Shown here piece after piece: positions 54,336 through 62,174 of a stretch of DNA of 62,293 bases (its first letter is position 1; every line of letters starts with the position of its first letter). The position numbers and the translations under genes were made by a program. A model generated the notes under the pieces. That model worked only from the letters and a program-made list of their open reading frames with translations. It did no database searches and was not told the DNA's origin. Source of the DNA: an uncultured Agathobacter sp. (GTDB lineage Bacteria > Bacillota > Clostridia > Lachnospirales > Lachnospiraceae); contig CAMDYX010000008.1 of the NCBI GenBank assembly GCA_945910395.1, positions 1-62,293 of the forward strand, written 5' to 3'.

Positions 54336-54390
54336 GACATTTACCTCCTGTCTCTACATACCTATATTTCGGTAGAAACATCAAAAATCT

Positions 54391-56277
54391 TTATACGCCG
54401 GTTTCATTGATCAGCCGGTCATACATTTCACTCATGACTGAAATGACCTTGGATGCCATATTGTATGCATTCTGGAATTTGATCAGATTGAGGGCTTCCT
54501 CATCTTCATCTACACCGGATACGGACATTCTCTGTTTTCCGACAGCTTCCTCTAAATTGCTGTAATTGGAGAAAAAGATCTGGGACTTCTGGGTGTCTAC
54601 CGTGATATCGGACAGCATGGTTTCCAAAAAAGCACTTGCTCCGTCCCCGCGGAACATAGTGACATCATTCTGCAGCTTCTTTAGCTGATCCATAAGGTCA
54701 GCGGCTTCTGTTCCGTTTACGGTGTCCTTCGTAGTTGCAAAATATCTTGGATTCCCAATGGACTTCGTGTTTACTGCTGCCGTTGCTGCGGTAAGCATGT
54801 AATAGGTATTGTAGTGTGCTGCTGCATGGGAGTTCGATCCGATAGTATAGGTTCCGGCATTTCCAATTGTCTGCTGTACAAACTTTCCGGTTTCCTTGTC
54901 CTTTGCCCAGTCGTCAAAATTGTACTCAATTCCGGTGGCAGTAATTGCGGTAAAGAAGGAGGACATGGGATTTCCATCCAGATCTTCTCCTGTCCGCTCA
55001 ATATCGTTGAACATCTGCATGAAATTGCGCAAAAACTCATTCATCTGCTGCTGGTAATATGGAATTCCCATTCCCGTAACAGCCTCGCCGCAGGTCAGAT
55101 ATTTGTCGTTTAAGGTTCCATTAATAACAAATTCATCATCTAAGGTTTCCTTCAGGTTAAAGGTGTAGGATGTAATGTTCCCGTCTGCATCCACTTCTGC
55201 TGTCCATCCATCGTATTTGTAGGATACATTTCCAACGGTAAACTGTCCCCTCTGGGCGATGTCCAGTGCATTGATATTCGTTACATTGGGATTCTGGATG
55301 GTGACGGTCTGGCTGGTAACCTTTGTAATGGTTCCGCCTAAAGCAAAGTTGTTGTTTCCGTCTCTGGTTTCAAAAAGTGCCTTGAGACTTCCGCTTGCGC
55401 TGGTTGTTGTTGCGGCAAAGTTCATTCCCGTGTCCGACCATACGATATGGTACAGTCCGTCGATATCATTCTGGTTATTGTTATAATTCTGGGAAACGCA
55501 TTCCAGCGTGCGGTAATCGTTTCCATCCACCAACACCTGTCCGTTGATGATTACCGTAAATACCGTTCCTCCCAGATTATCTCCGTTGGTGTTCTGCACC
55601 TCATACTCCGTGGTTTCCACGCTGACTATCTTTGAAAGGTCATCCAAGAGGTTTGCACGTTCATCCCGAAGCTCGTTTGCATGTCCCCCACGGACTTCAA
55701 TGGAGTTGATTTCTTTATTTAGCAATGCGATTTTTTCACTGATGGCATTGACATCCTGCACCTGGCTTTTGATTTCTTCGTTTACATCCTCCTGCAGAGA
55801 GCTTAAGCTTGTGGATAAGGAATTGAAATATGTGCAGAGTATCTGCGACTGATTAATAAATTGGTTTCTTACGCTCTCATCTGCGTTATTGTTGGAAAGT
55901 GTATCCAGAGAGTTGAACATATTTGAGAAAATCGTGGAAAAACCATTCTGTGTGGAATCATCCTTGAAAAAGTCCTCAATCTGGCTCTGGTAATACAGCT
56001 TCTGCTCATACAGACCGAGACTGGAGTTATTTCCTCTGTATTTGATGTCATAGTACAGATCCCGCTCCTGAGTAATTTCTGTTGCCTGCACACCGGTTCC
56101 AATACTTCCGTAGCGCGCGGTCACCCGGAGTGCTGTTGTAGATTCCACGCTGGTTGTCTGGCGTGTATATCCCTGCGTCTGCACATTCGAAATATTATTT
56201 GCTGTTGTATTGATGGAGGTCTGAAATGTGGAAAGGGCACTTGCCCCGATATTCAGTCCGAAAAATGTAGAAGGCAT
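54391..56277 (-). CDS. flgK: Hook-associated protein FlgK (paralogue 1)
   Basis: A 628-residue protein. The rod/hook N-terminal motif is SALSTFQTSINTTANNISNV followed by QTQGYTRQTTSVES; the C-terminus has the FlgK pattern SGVDEDEEALNLIKFQNAYN and MASKVISVMSEMYDRLINE. The middle includes the long coil EEIKSQVQDVNAISEKIALL. It lies 25 bp after a second, quite different FlgK. FlgK joins hook to filament with FlgL. Confidence 0.95.
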   Translation of the reverse strand: MPSTFFGLNIGASALSTFQTSINTTANNISNVQTQGYTRQTTSVESTTALRVTARYGSIGTGVQATEITQERDLYYDIKYRGNNSSLGLYEQKLYYQSQIEDFFKDDSTQNGFSTIFSNMFNSLDTLSNNNADESVRNQFINQSQILCTYFNSLSTSLSSLQEDVNEEIKSQVQDVNAISEKIALLNKEINSIEVRGGHANELRDERANLLDDLSKIVSVETTEYEVQNTNGDNLGGTVFTVIINGQVLVDGNDYRTLECVSQNYNNNQNDIDGLYHIVWSDTGMNFAATTTSASGSLKALFETRDGNNNFALGGTITKVTSQTVTIQNPNVTNINALDIAQRGQFTVGNVSYKYDGWTAEVDADGNITSYTFNLKETLDDEFVINGTLNDKYLTCGEAVTGMGIPYYQQQMNEFLRNFMQMFNDIERTGEDLDGNPMSSFFTAITATGIEYNFDDWAKDKETGKFVQQTIGNAGTYTIGSNSHAAAHYNTYYMLTAATAAVNTKSIGNPRYFATTKDTVNGTEAADLMDQLKKLQNDVTMFRGDGASAFLETMLSDITVDTQKSQIFFSNYSNLEEAVGKQRMSVSGVDEDEEALNLIKFQNAYNMASKVISVMSEMYDRLINETGV

Positions 56278-56302
56278 GGCACCCTCCTTTCTTAGCGTAT
56301 CG

Positions 56303-58021
56303 TTATACTAATCCGCTTACGATTAAGTTGGTCATCTCACTGATGACATTGATGTATCTGCTGGCGGCATTGTAGGCTGCCTGATATTTGATCATATGTG
56401 TCAGCTCCTCATCGGAGGAAACTCCGGTTACCTGAAGTCGCTTATTGTCCAAGGAGGTAACGGTTGTTGTAAGGGTTTCACTCTCGTTATTATAGATATT
56501 TCCAAAATTTCCAAGATTACCTATGAGCTTGTCATAATAGTTTTCAAAGCTGCACAGGGAGTTATCCTTTGGAGTAATGGTAAGTCCCTGATTTTCCCAG
56601 ATTGCTACCAGCTCCTCTGCCAGGCCGTAATTAACGGCACCATCCTGTTTCATGACCGGAAGTAAGGATTCCTCCTGAAGAAGTGCATCGTTGACCTTCA
56701 CGCTTCCGATCTGATACATGGTGGAGCTGTCCTTTGGATCCTCCTGATTGAAAACGTATATGGTTTTTTGCATTCCATTTTCGTCTTTATAATTTACCGT
56801 TGTATACCGGTCACACCCGATTCTTGAAAAGATTTCCTGAGGCGGAAGCTTTCCATCTGCTCCTACGTCACAGTTTTCCACATCAAGTACAAGAGTCCCC
56901 TCTGCTGCCACCAGCTTACCTGACGCATCATAGATGCTCTCTGTAAGCTCTGTGTTCGGGCAAAGCAAATCATTGATGGAAGTAATTACGGAGTGGAATA
57001 AGAAATCGATCTGTGCCTCCGTCTCCATCATGGTGGAATCCTCCACCTTTGCATAGGAATCGGTGGTAAGCATATCGGTGTATCTTCCATACTCAGAGCC
57101 TCTCATATACAAAAGAGCCTTAACCGAACCAATGTCTGTATTCATTTCAGAGGAGATTTCCCCTTCCAGATTGTATACCTTATAGTACTGTTCATGGGGG
57201 ACGTCGGAAAGCTGCGGCCAATATGGTGTATAAAAGCCGGTTCCGTTATCTGCTTTTAGCTGGATATTGTTGCATCTGTATTCTGTGATGAATTCTACAT
57301 CCTGAAAATCCAGCCACAAGAAGCCCGTTGCATCCTCCCGGAAGGATACGGTTCCATAGGTTGACAGCTCATCCACCAGGGAATCTCTCTCATCCCGAAG
57401 GGTCATAGCAGTCTCAATACCGGCGCCCTCTATTTTCTGAATTTCCAAATTCAGCTCATAGACACGGTCACCGATCTCATTGATCCGCTCGACAGCCTCT
57501 TTAATTTGTTCGTTCATGTTGTCCTGGTAATCCTGAAGATCAGAATAAAGCGCCACCGTCCTTGCAACGAAGAGCTCGCTTTTTTGAATAACCAGGTTCT
57601 GATTTACTGCGTCTCCCGGAGCCTTTGCAAGCTCCTGAAAAGCCGTATTCAGATCGTTGATACTCTGCTTAAACTCTTCTCCGTCAAGCTCCTGAAACAG
57701 ATCCTCCACCTGTGCAACTGTGTCGTAGCATGCTCCATAAAAGCTCTGACGGCCGTTTTCCTGACGATACGCTTTATCTAAGAAGATATCTCTTGCGTGT
57801 ACTACGTCGCCAATGGACACACCTAGTCCGGCCTGCTGAACATTGACGCCGATAGCTTCGCTTTGAAATGCATTATAATGTTTATCTGAAAAGATCACCT
57901 GCTGGCGCACATAGCCTTTGGTGTCTACATTTGCTAAATTGTTGGCAGTAACGTTTAATGCATTCTGTGCACTCATAAGTCCTGAGCTGCCGACAAAAAA
58001 GCTTCCAAAACCGTTTGCCAT
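56303..58021 (-). CDS. flgK: Hook-associated protein FlgK (paralogue 2)
   Basis: A 572-residue protein. Motifs: GLMSAQNALNVTANNLANVD, TKGYVRQQVIFSDKHYN at the N-terminus; SLDNKRLQVTGVSSDEELTH and MIKYQAAYNAASRYINVISE at the C-terminus. It differs in length and middle region from the adjacent FlgK, so the pair is an old duplication rather than a recent one. The two may form a mixed junction or serve successive positions. Confidence 0.93.
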   Translation of the reverse strand: MANGFGSFFVGSSGLMSAQNALNVTANNLANVDTKGYVRQQVIFSDKHYNAFQSEAIGVNVQQAGLGVSIGDVVHARDIFLDKAYRQENGRQSFYGACYDTVAQVEDLFQELDGEEFKQSINDLNTAFQELAKAPGDAVNQNLVIQKSELFVARTVALYSDLQDYQDNMNEQIKEAVERINEIGDRVYELNLEIQKIEGAGIETAMTLRDERDSLVDELSTYGTVSFREDATGFLWLDFQDVEFITEYRCNNIQLKADNGTGFYTPYWPQLSDVPHEQYYKVYNLEGEISSEMNTDIGSVKALLYMRGSEYGRYTDMLTTDSYAKVEDSTMMETEAQIDFLFHSVITSINDLLCPNTELTESIYDASGKLVAAEGTLVLDVENCDVGADGKLPPQEIFSRIGCDRYTTVNYKDENGMQKTIYVFNQEDPKDSSTMYQIGSVKVNDALLQEESLLPVMKQDGAVNYGLAEELVAIWENQGLTITPKDNSLCSFENYYDKLIGNLGNFGNIYNNESETLTTTVTSLDNKRLQVTGVSSDEELTHMIKYQAAYNAASRYINVISEMTNLIVSGLV

Positions 58022-58042
58022 ACCTACTTCCTCCTAAATTAG

Positions 58043-58555
58043 TTACTGCTTTGCATCAAAGCCACTACTGCCAAGCAAAGAGCCCGTATTGTAGGCATTC
58101 TTATTGTAATTGGCAGTCTCCGGGGCCTGTCTTAAGCTTCGGAATAAAGTAAGGTCAAATTCGGTTAGTTCAATTGCCTGTTTTAATAAGGCTTCATTCT
58201 GCTTGTTGAGGGCTGTTGCCTGTGTTGCAGTCTCAAGCAGGCGGTCGCGTGCGACCAGAAGCTTCTGTTGAATATCCGGCTGTGTATCCAGATATCCAAT
58301 TAGTTTGGTCACTGTCATCTGCTCATCGTTTTTCCCTAAAACGCTGGCGATGTCTTTTAGTGTCTGTGTCTGCTTATTGCCATAGCTAAGCAGAGAGTCA
58401 CTAACGGCCTGTTCCAAGCCGGTAAGCTTCTCAAGCGCCGGTACATCCGCTGCAATTAAAATGTCGCGCTTCTGTCTGGCATACTCGAGTATCTCCTGAT
58501 AAAGTTTTTCCTCTTCTACAAGAATGCTTACAAGCTCTTCAACTAAACTGGCCAC
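58043..58555 (-). CDS. flgN: FlgN-like flagellar export chaperone
   Basis: A 170-residue helical protein between flgM and flgK, the classical flgN position; FlgN escorts FlgK and FlgL. It has the FlgN-type N-terminus (LVEELVSILVEEEKLYQEIL, EYARQKRDILIAADVPALEK), a central helix (LGKNDEQMTVTKLIGYLD) and a polar tail. It is 21 bp from flgK and 16 bp from flgM. Confidence 0.85.
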   Translation of the reverse strand: MASLVEELVSILVEEEKLYQEILEYARQKRDILIAADVPALEKLTGLEQAVSDSLLSYGNKQTQTLKDIASVLGKNDEQMTVTKLIGYLDTQPDIQQKLLVARDRLLETATQATALNKQNEALLKQAIELTEFDLTLFRSLRQAPETANYNKNAYNTGSLLGSSGFDAKQ

Positions 58556-58571
58556 ACCAAATCCTCACCTT

Positions 58572-58850
58572 TTACAAAATTGCGTTGTACTTTTCAAGCA
58601 GCTTGCTTGCGAAGTCACCCTCGTCCACCTTATAAGTTCCGGCCTCAATCCGGCTCTTAAGCTGTGCAACTTTGCTTTCCCTGATGTCCGAAGCTTCTGA
58701 TACTGCGTTTTTTGCTACCTGAAAATCACGTCCTGCCTGGGAAATCGTTACCTGATCTCTTTTTCCAGCAGCAGCCTGTGTTTTGGTAGTCTTTACGGTA
58801 TTCTGTGCACCGTAGATCTGAGCGATCTGGTTGTATGCATCGATACGCAT
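58572..58850 (-). CDS. flgM: Anti-sigma28 factor FlgM
   Basis: The product has 92 residues from ATG 58850 (MRIDAYNQIAQIYGAQNT), the FlgM start in clostridia; GGAG is 9 nt upstream, whereas the in-frame ATG at 58859 touches the GGAG. The C-terminal helix pair (IRESKVAQLKSRIEAGTYKV, DEGDFASKLLEKYNAIL) is the sigma28-binding region. FlgM is exported through the hook when assembly is complete, releasing sigma28. It is itself behind a near-perfect sigma28 promoter. Confidence 0.95.
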   Translation of the reverse strand: MRIDAYNQIAQIYGAQNTVKTTKTQAAAGKRDQVTISQAGRDFQVAKNAVSEASDIRESKVAQLKSRIEAGTYKVDEGDFASKLLEKYNAIL

Positions 58851-58926
58851 AAACAGCATCTCCTTTCTTCCTTGAAATGAGAGTTCTCTAGGTTTTTCCT
58901 AAACACTCTTAAGCTTTCTACATTAT

Positions 58927-58953
58927 CTATCGGACGTTTTTTCCTTTTCTTTA
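58927..58953 (-). promoter_or_regulatory. sigma28 promoter for the flgM operon
   Basis: TAAA (58950-58953), 15-bp spacer, TCCGATAG (58927-58934) on the minus strand; the best -35/spacer match in the window. It drives flgM-flgN-flgK-flgK-flgL and probably fliW-csrA. Confidence 0.88.
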
Positions 58954-59035
58954 GCAGAAATTTTATTTTTTTGTGTGGGAATTTTTTGTTTGGAAAAGTG
59001 TATCTTTTTGTATTGGCGGGAAAGAGAAGTAATTA

Positions 59036-59075
59036 TGCATTACCAATCCTAGATTTGCATTAGCAATCCTAAATA
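59036..59075. repeat. Two tandem 20-bp repeats
   Basis: TGCATTACCAATCCTAGATT (59036-59055) and TGCATTAGCAATCCTAAATA (59056-59075) differ at four bases and abut exactly. They precede the 75-bp-period hairpin array. Confidence 0.8.
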
Positions 59076-59096
59076 AGAGAAGCCTTATTGATAGAG

Positions 59097-59360
59097 TTAC
59101 ATATAAGCGCAGAGAAATAGACTAATTTATCTGTAAAAATTGTCCCTTTGACAAGCGAGATTTTCTTGCAATTACATATAAAGCACTAGAATCAGTTGCA
59201 TTTATCTGTAAAACTATCCTTTCAAGTGTGCTTTCTGAAACCTAATTTACATATAGATCATATAAAAATAATGTGTTTATCTGTAAGTTCTATTTCTATG
59301 CCACTTAATACGGATAAAAAATACAGATAACAAGGACCGAAATGATAGGTTTATCCGTAA
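59097..59360. repeat. Array of four 40-bp hairpin elements at a 75-bp period
   Basis: Elements at 59097-59136, 59172-59211, 59247-59286 and 59321-59360. Units 1-3 begin TTACATATA and end TTTATCTGTAA; unit 4 begins ATACAGATAA and ends TTTATCCGTAA. The ends pair with each other (9 of 10 pairs in unit 1), leaving a variable loop of about 19 nt. The intervals are 35, 35 and 34 bp and unrelated in sequence. The 665-bp gap 58851-59515 contains no gene that I can support, only this array, the flgM promoter, a dispersed repeat and the sulP terminator. Confidence 0.85.
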
Positions 59361-59380
59361 ATTTCTTTTTTAAAGAACTT

Positions 59381-59431
59381 CCATTTTACTTTTGTGTGTC
59401 TATGAATGAATTTTGCTATTTGAATCAGAAC
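59381..59431. repeat. Dispersed repeat, copy 2
   Basis: The first part (59381-59415) matches the 33-bp repeat at 16463 and 62109 with a 2-base and a 1-base insertion. The second part (59403-59431) matches the left arm of the palindrome at 52686-52714 (27 of 29 bases: TTTTGCTATT and AATCAGAACGT are shared). Confidence 0.75.
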
Positions 59432-59447
59432 GTAAATTGCGCACATC

Positions 59448-59484
59448 AAAAGAAGTGACCCGGGAATTCCGAGTCACTTCTTTT
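59448..59484. terminator. Terminator after sulP
   Basis: A 12-bp perfect stem AAAAGAAGTGAC/GTCACTTCTTTT (59448-59459 with 59473-59484) with GC-rich inner pairs (CGG/CCG). Its T-rich 3' arm makes it usable on both strands. Confidence 0.85.
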
Positions 59485-59515
59485 GTCTTATTATGTATTA
59501 TTCTCGTGCCATGCT

Positions 59516-61165
59516 TTACCGGCAAAGTTCCGTTGCGCGGGTTAAAGCATCATCGATATGTGGACAGAAGTTTTCTGCACCCACCAGTTCAATAAATCCA
59601 TCCTTTTCCATGGTGTGATATGGCTGCTCATTTACATGAGAGAACACCATCTGTACATCATGACGCTTGCAGCGCTCATACAGAAGCTCCAGGGAATGCA
59701 TTGCCGTTGCATCAAGAGCCGGCACACCACGCATACGAATAACCAGGACTTTGGTGAAATTTTTCAAGGTGATTGCTGAAATGAGGTCAGCTGCACCAAA
59801 GAACATCGGTCCGCTGATTTCATACACACGAACCTGCTGAGGAACCGTACGAAGCTCGATGCCATCCGGATCTTCTTCGTCATCGAAGTATTTCCAGCCT
59901 CGGACCTCGGATTCCTCGCTCATGCGCTTCATGAAGAGTACTGCCGCGGCGATCATACCAACCTCAATTGCCACTACAAGGTCGAATACTACTGTAAGTA
60001 CGAAGGTCGCAACAAGAACGATGATATCGCTCTTTGGCGCAGTTTTGCAAAGATGTACAAAGGTTCTCCATCCACACATATTGTATGCAACCATAAAAAG
60101 AATGGCTGCAATCGTCGGCATTGGAATCAGTGCCGCATATGGCATTAATACAACAAGTACCAGTACCAGCACAATGGAATGCACCATTCCTGCAATTGGC
60201 GTGCGTCCACCGTTTTTGATATTTGCGGCAGTTCTTGCAATTGCTCCTGTTGCCGGAATACCACCAAATAATGCAGAGCCGATGTTACCGATACCCTGTG
60301 CAACAAGCTCCATGTTTGAGCGGTGCTTGGAGTTGATCATACTATCTGCAACAACGCAGGACAGAAGAGATTCAATGGCAGCAAGAATGGCGATGGTAAA
60401 TCCATCGGATAGCTCACTGCGGATGACATCTAAGGTAATCTGTGGGAAGTGGAAGGTCGGAAGACTGCTGCTTATGGTATATAGATCTCCAATGGTATTT
60501 GCAGAAAGTCCCAGGAATTTTACCATAAGAATTCCAACAATAACTGCAATCAAAGATCCCGGAATGGTCTTGCTAATATATGGCCATATAATAAGAATTG
60601 CCAGGCTGACCATTCCAACCACAAATGCCTGCCAGTTGAAGGTTGCAATGTTTTTAATGATTGCTTCTATTTTTTCCATGGTCTCAATGGTTGCTGTTCC
60701 CTGTGGATAGGTAAGTCCGAGGAAGTCCTTAATCTGTCCGATTACGATCGTAACTGCAATACCAGCAGTAAATCCGGTGGTAATGGTATAAGGAATAAAC
60801 TTGATCAGTCCACCCAGTCTTGCGATACCCATGATAATCAGCAGTATTCCTGCAATAATGGTTGCTACGATAAGTCCGTCCATTCCGTTCTTTGCTACAA
60901 TACCGGCTACAATGGTTGCGAAGGCTGCAGTTGGCCCTGCAATCTGAACTCGGCTTCCACCAAAGAAGGAAATCAGAAATCCTGCGATAATTGCCGTATA
61001 AATACCCTGTTCCGGTCCAACGCCGGATGCCAATGCCAGTGCGATAGAAAGGGGAAGCGCAATAATTGCAACAATCACTCCGGATACCACGTCTTTTACA
61101 AATTGCTCTTTCGTGTAGGTCTTCATGACACTAAAAAGCTTCGGTTTCAATTTCTCTTTTGCCAT
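59516..61165 (-). CDS. SulP-family anion transporter with STAS domain
   Basis: The product has 549 residues from ATG 61165 (MAKEKLKPKLFSVMKTYTKE; AAGGAG 7 nt upstream). A longer frame to 61378 runs through the promoter and hairpins. The N-terminal SulP membrane domain (about 20-400, 12-14 hydrophobic segments) contains VVSGVIVAIIALPLSIALAL, the QGIYTAIIAGF region and RVQIAGPTAAFATIVAG. The C-terminal STAS domain (about 445-545) includes VLVIRMRGVPALDATAMHSL, the nucleotide-binding-like loop. The family moves sulfate, bicarbonate or other anions; substrate not determinable here. Single-gene unit. Confidence 0.92.
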   Translation of the reverse strand: MAKEKLKPKLFSVMKTYTKEQFVKDVVSGVIVAIIALPLSIALALASGVGPEQGIYTAIIAGFLISFFGGSRVQIAGPTAAFATIVAGIVAKNGMDGLIVATIIAGILLIIMGIARLGGLIKFIPYTITTGFTAGIAVTIVIGQIKDFLGLTYPQGTATIETMEKIEAIIKNIATFNWQAFVVGMVSLAILIIWPYISKTIPGSLIAVIVGILMVKFLGLSANTIGDLYTISSSLPTFHFPQITLDVIRSELSDGFTIAILAAIESLLSCVVADSMINSKHRSNMELVAQGIGNIGSALFGGIPATGAIARTAANIKNGGRTPIAGMVHSIVLVLVLVVLMPYAALIPMPTIAAILFMVAYNMCGWRTFVHLCKTAPKSDIIVLVATFVLTVVFDLVVAIEVGMIAAAVLFMKRMSEESEVRGWKYFDDEEDPDGIELRTVPQQVRVYEISGPMFFGAADLISAITLKNFTKVLVIRMRGVPALDATAMHSLELLYERCKRHDVQMVFSHVNEQPYHTMEKDGFIELVGAENFCPHIDDALTRATELCR

Positions 61166-61214
61166 AACTATTCTCCTTGCCCTTTTTAGACACAATTTCA
61201 AAAACCAAGTTCCT

Positions 61215-61242
61215 ATTATAGACGAATTCTTCCATTTTACAA
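61215..61242 (-). promoter_or_regulatory. sigmaA promoter for sulP
   Basis: TTGTAA (61237-61242) and TATAAT (61215-61220) on the minus strand, 16-bp spacer, leader of about 43 nt. Confidence 0.75.
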
Positions 61243-61311
61243 GAGAAATGTGTGCTGTATCTGTAAAAGTACTTCTTATTCCTATATACCTACTAAATTC
61301 TCTGTAAAGAA

Positions 61312-61407
61312 AATGTGGTATGTATGCTTTTTTGCGCAATACATACCACATTAGAAAAAGTTGCTTTTTCGTATGCATTTTTTGGATATTTTTGGAGGCG
61401 CATACCT
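61312..61407. repeat. Two hairpins preceding the 53-bp-period array
   Basis: First: a perfect 14-bp stem (AATGTGGTATGTAT at 61312-61325 with ATACATACCACATT at 61339-61352), 13-nt loop. Second: CGTATGC/GCATAC arms at 61370-61376 and 61400-61405. They share the GTATG/CATAC core with the following array. Confidence 0.8.
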
Positions 61408-61430
61408 ACCATTTTACATATTATTCTTTT

Positions 61431-61725
61431 CTCGTATGTATGCTCTCTCCAATTATACAGACGAGTCTTTCGTATTTTCTTTCCTCGTATGTACGGCCTT
61501 TAAAAACATACATACGAGTTTTCATTTTTTTCTTTTCTTGTCTGTACGGCCTCTAAAAACATACATACAAATCTTTCCAATCATATTTTCTTGTAGGTAT
61601 GGTCCCAGAAGCGTACAGACGAATCATCTTCATCATCTTTCCTTGTAGGTATGACTCCAAAAACCTACAGACGAATCATCTTCATCCTCTTTTCTTGTAG
61701 GTATGGATCAGATCATACAGGCGAA
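61431..61725. repeat. Array of six hairpin elements at a 52-53-bp period
   Basis: Elements at 61431-61465, 61484-61518, 61537-61571, 61590-61623, 61642-61675 and 61694-61725 (35, 35, 35, 34, 34, 32 bp). Every interval is exactly 18 bp and pyrimidine-rich on the plus strand. Each begins CTYGT and ends in ACRA or GCGAA-like sequence; stems are strong in unit 2 (CTCGTATGTA/TACATACGAG perfect) and weaker in units 4-6. The 565-bp gap 61166-61730 holds no supportable gene, only these elements and the sulP promoter. Confidence 0.85.
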
Positions 61726-61730
61726 TTCTC

Positions 61731-62033
61731 TCAAATTTCGTAATCGAGACATACTCTATTGGCGGTATATGGGCGAACCTTTCCGTCTGCTACCGCAACG
61801 TGGGCCGGATGAACCGCGTAACCCTTTAATGCTGCTTCATCGGAAAAGGTGGAATCCAGCATCAGGTCTGCATTTGAGCTTGCAAGCCCACAGATATTGA
61901 CTTTGATTTCAAGGAGTCCCGGAATTTGCCCGTCCAGTCCTTCCAACCCTTCCTTAATCTCAAGCTTTACCTGCTTTTTCTCCTCCTCTGTAAGAGAATC
62001 CTTTAACTGCCATAAAATTACATGCTTTACCAT
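61731..62033 (-). CDS. Dabb-family (stress-responsive A/B barrel) protein
   Basis: A 100-residue protein from ATG 62033 (MVKHVILWQLKDSLTEEEKK; GGAGG 8 nt upstream). The opening VKHVILWQLKD, the LLEIKVNICG strand and the GYAVHPAHVAVADGKVRPYT helix with its conserved histidines match the Dabb family of small ferredoxin-like alpha/beta barrels. The biochemical role is generally unknown in bacteria. It stands alone; its stop is only 5 bp from the last element of the hairpin array. Confidence 0.9.
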   Translation of the reverse strand: MVKHVILWQLKDSLTEEEKKQVKLEIKEGLEGLDGQIPGLLEIKVNICGLASSNADLMLDSTFSDEAALKGYAVHPAHVAVADGKVRPYTANRVCLDYEI

Positions 62034-62108
62034 TTCATGAACCTCCTTATTATAAATTGCTTCCATTTCAAAATAAATGTTATGGATTTTTTCTCTATAA
62101 ATTTTTTC

Positions 62109-62141
62109 CCTTTTTACAATTGTGTGTCTGAATGAATTTGC
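62109..62141. repeat. Dispersed 33-bp repeat, copy 3
   Basis: 30 of 33 bases match 16463-16495. As there, it lies a short distance (76 bp) upstream of a minus-strand start codon. The following bases TATTTGAATCA continue the resemblance to 59403-59431. Confidence 0.75.
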
Positions 62142-62174
62142 GTATTTGAATCAAAATTGTGGAATTTGGCAAGA

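Noticed and set aside
59097-59360. CRISPR-like geometry (40-bp elements, 35-bp gaps)
   Set aside because: The 40-bp elements are conserved only at their ends and their centres differ, there are only four units, and no cas gene is in the window. A degenerate CRISPR would keep the repeat core constant.
61166-61378. 71-residue N-terminal extension of the SulP protein
   Set aside because: The extension crosses the sulP promoter and hairpins; family members begin near MAKEKLKP and that ATG has AAGGAG upstream.
61361-61648. Plus-strand reading frames of 60-95 residues over the 53-bp-period array
   Set aside because: Several frames overlap in different phases, have no Shine-Dalgarno, are Phe/Leu/Tyr-rich because of pyrimidine-rich DNA, and the period is not a multiple of three.
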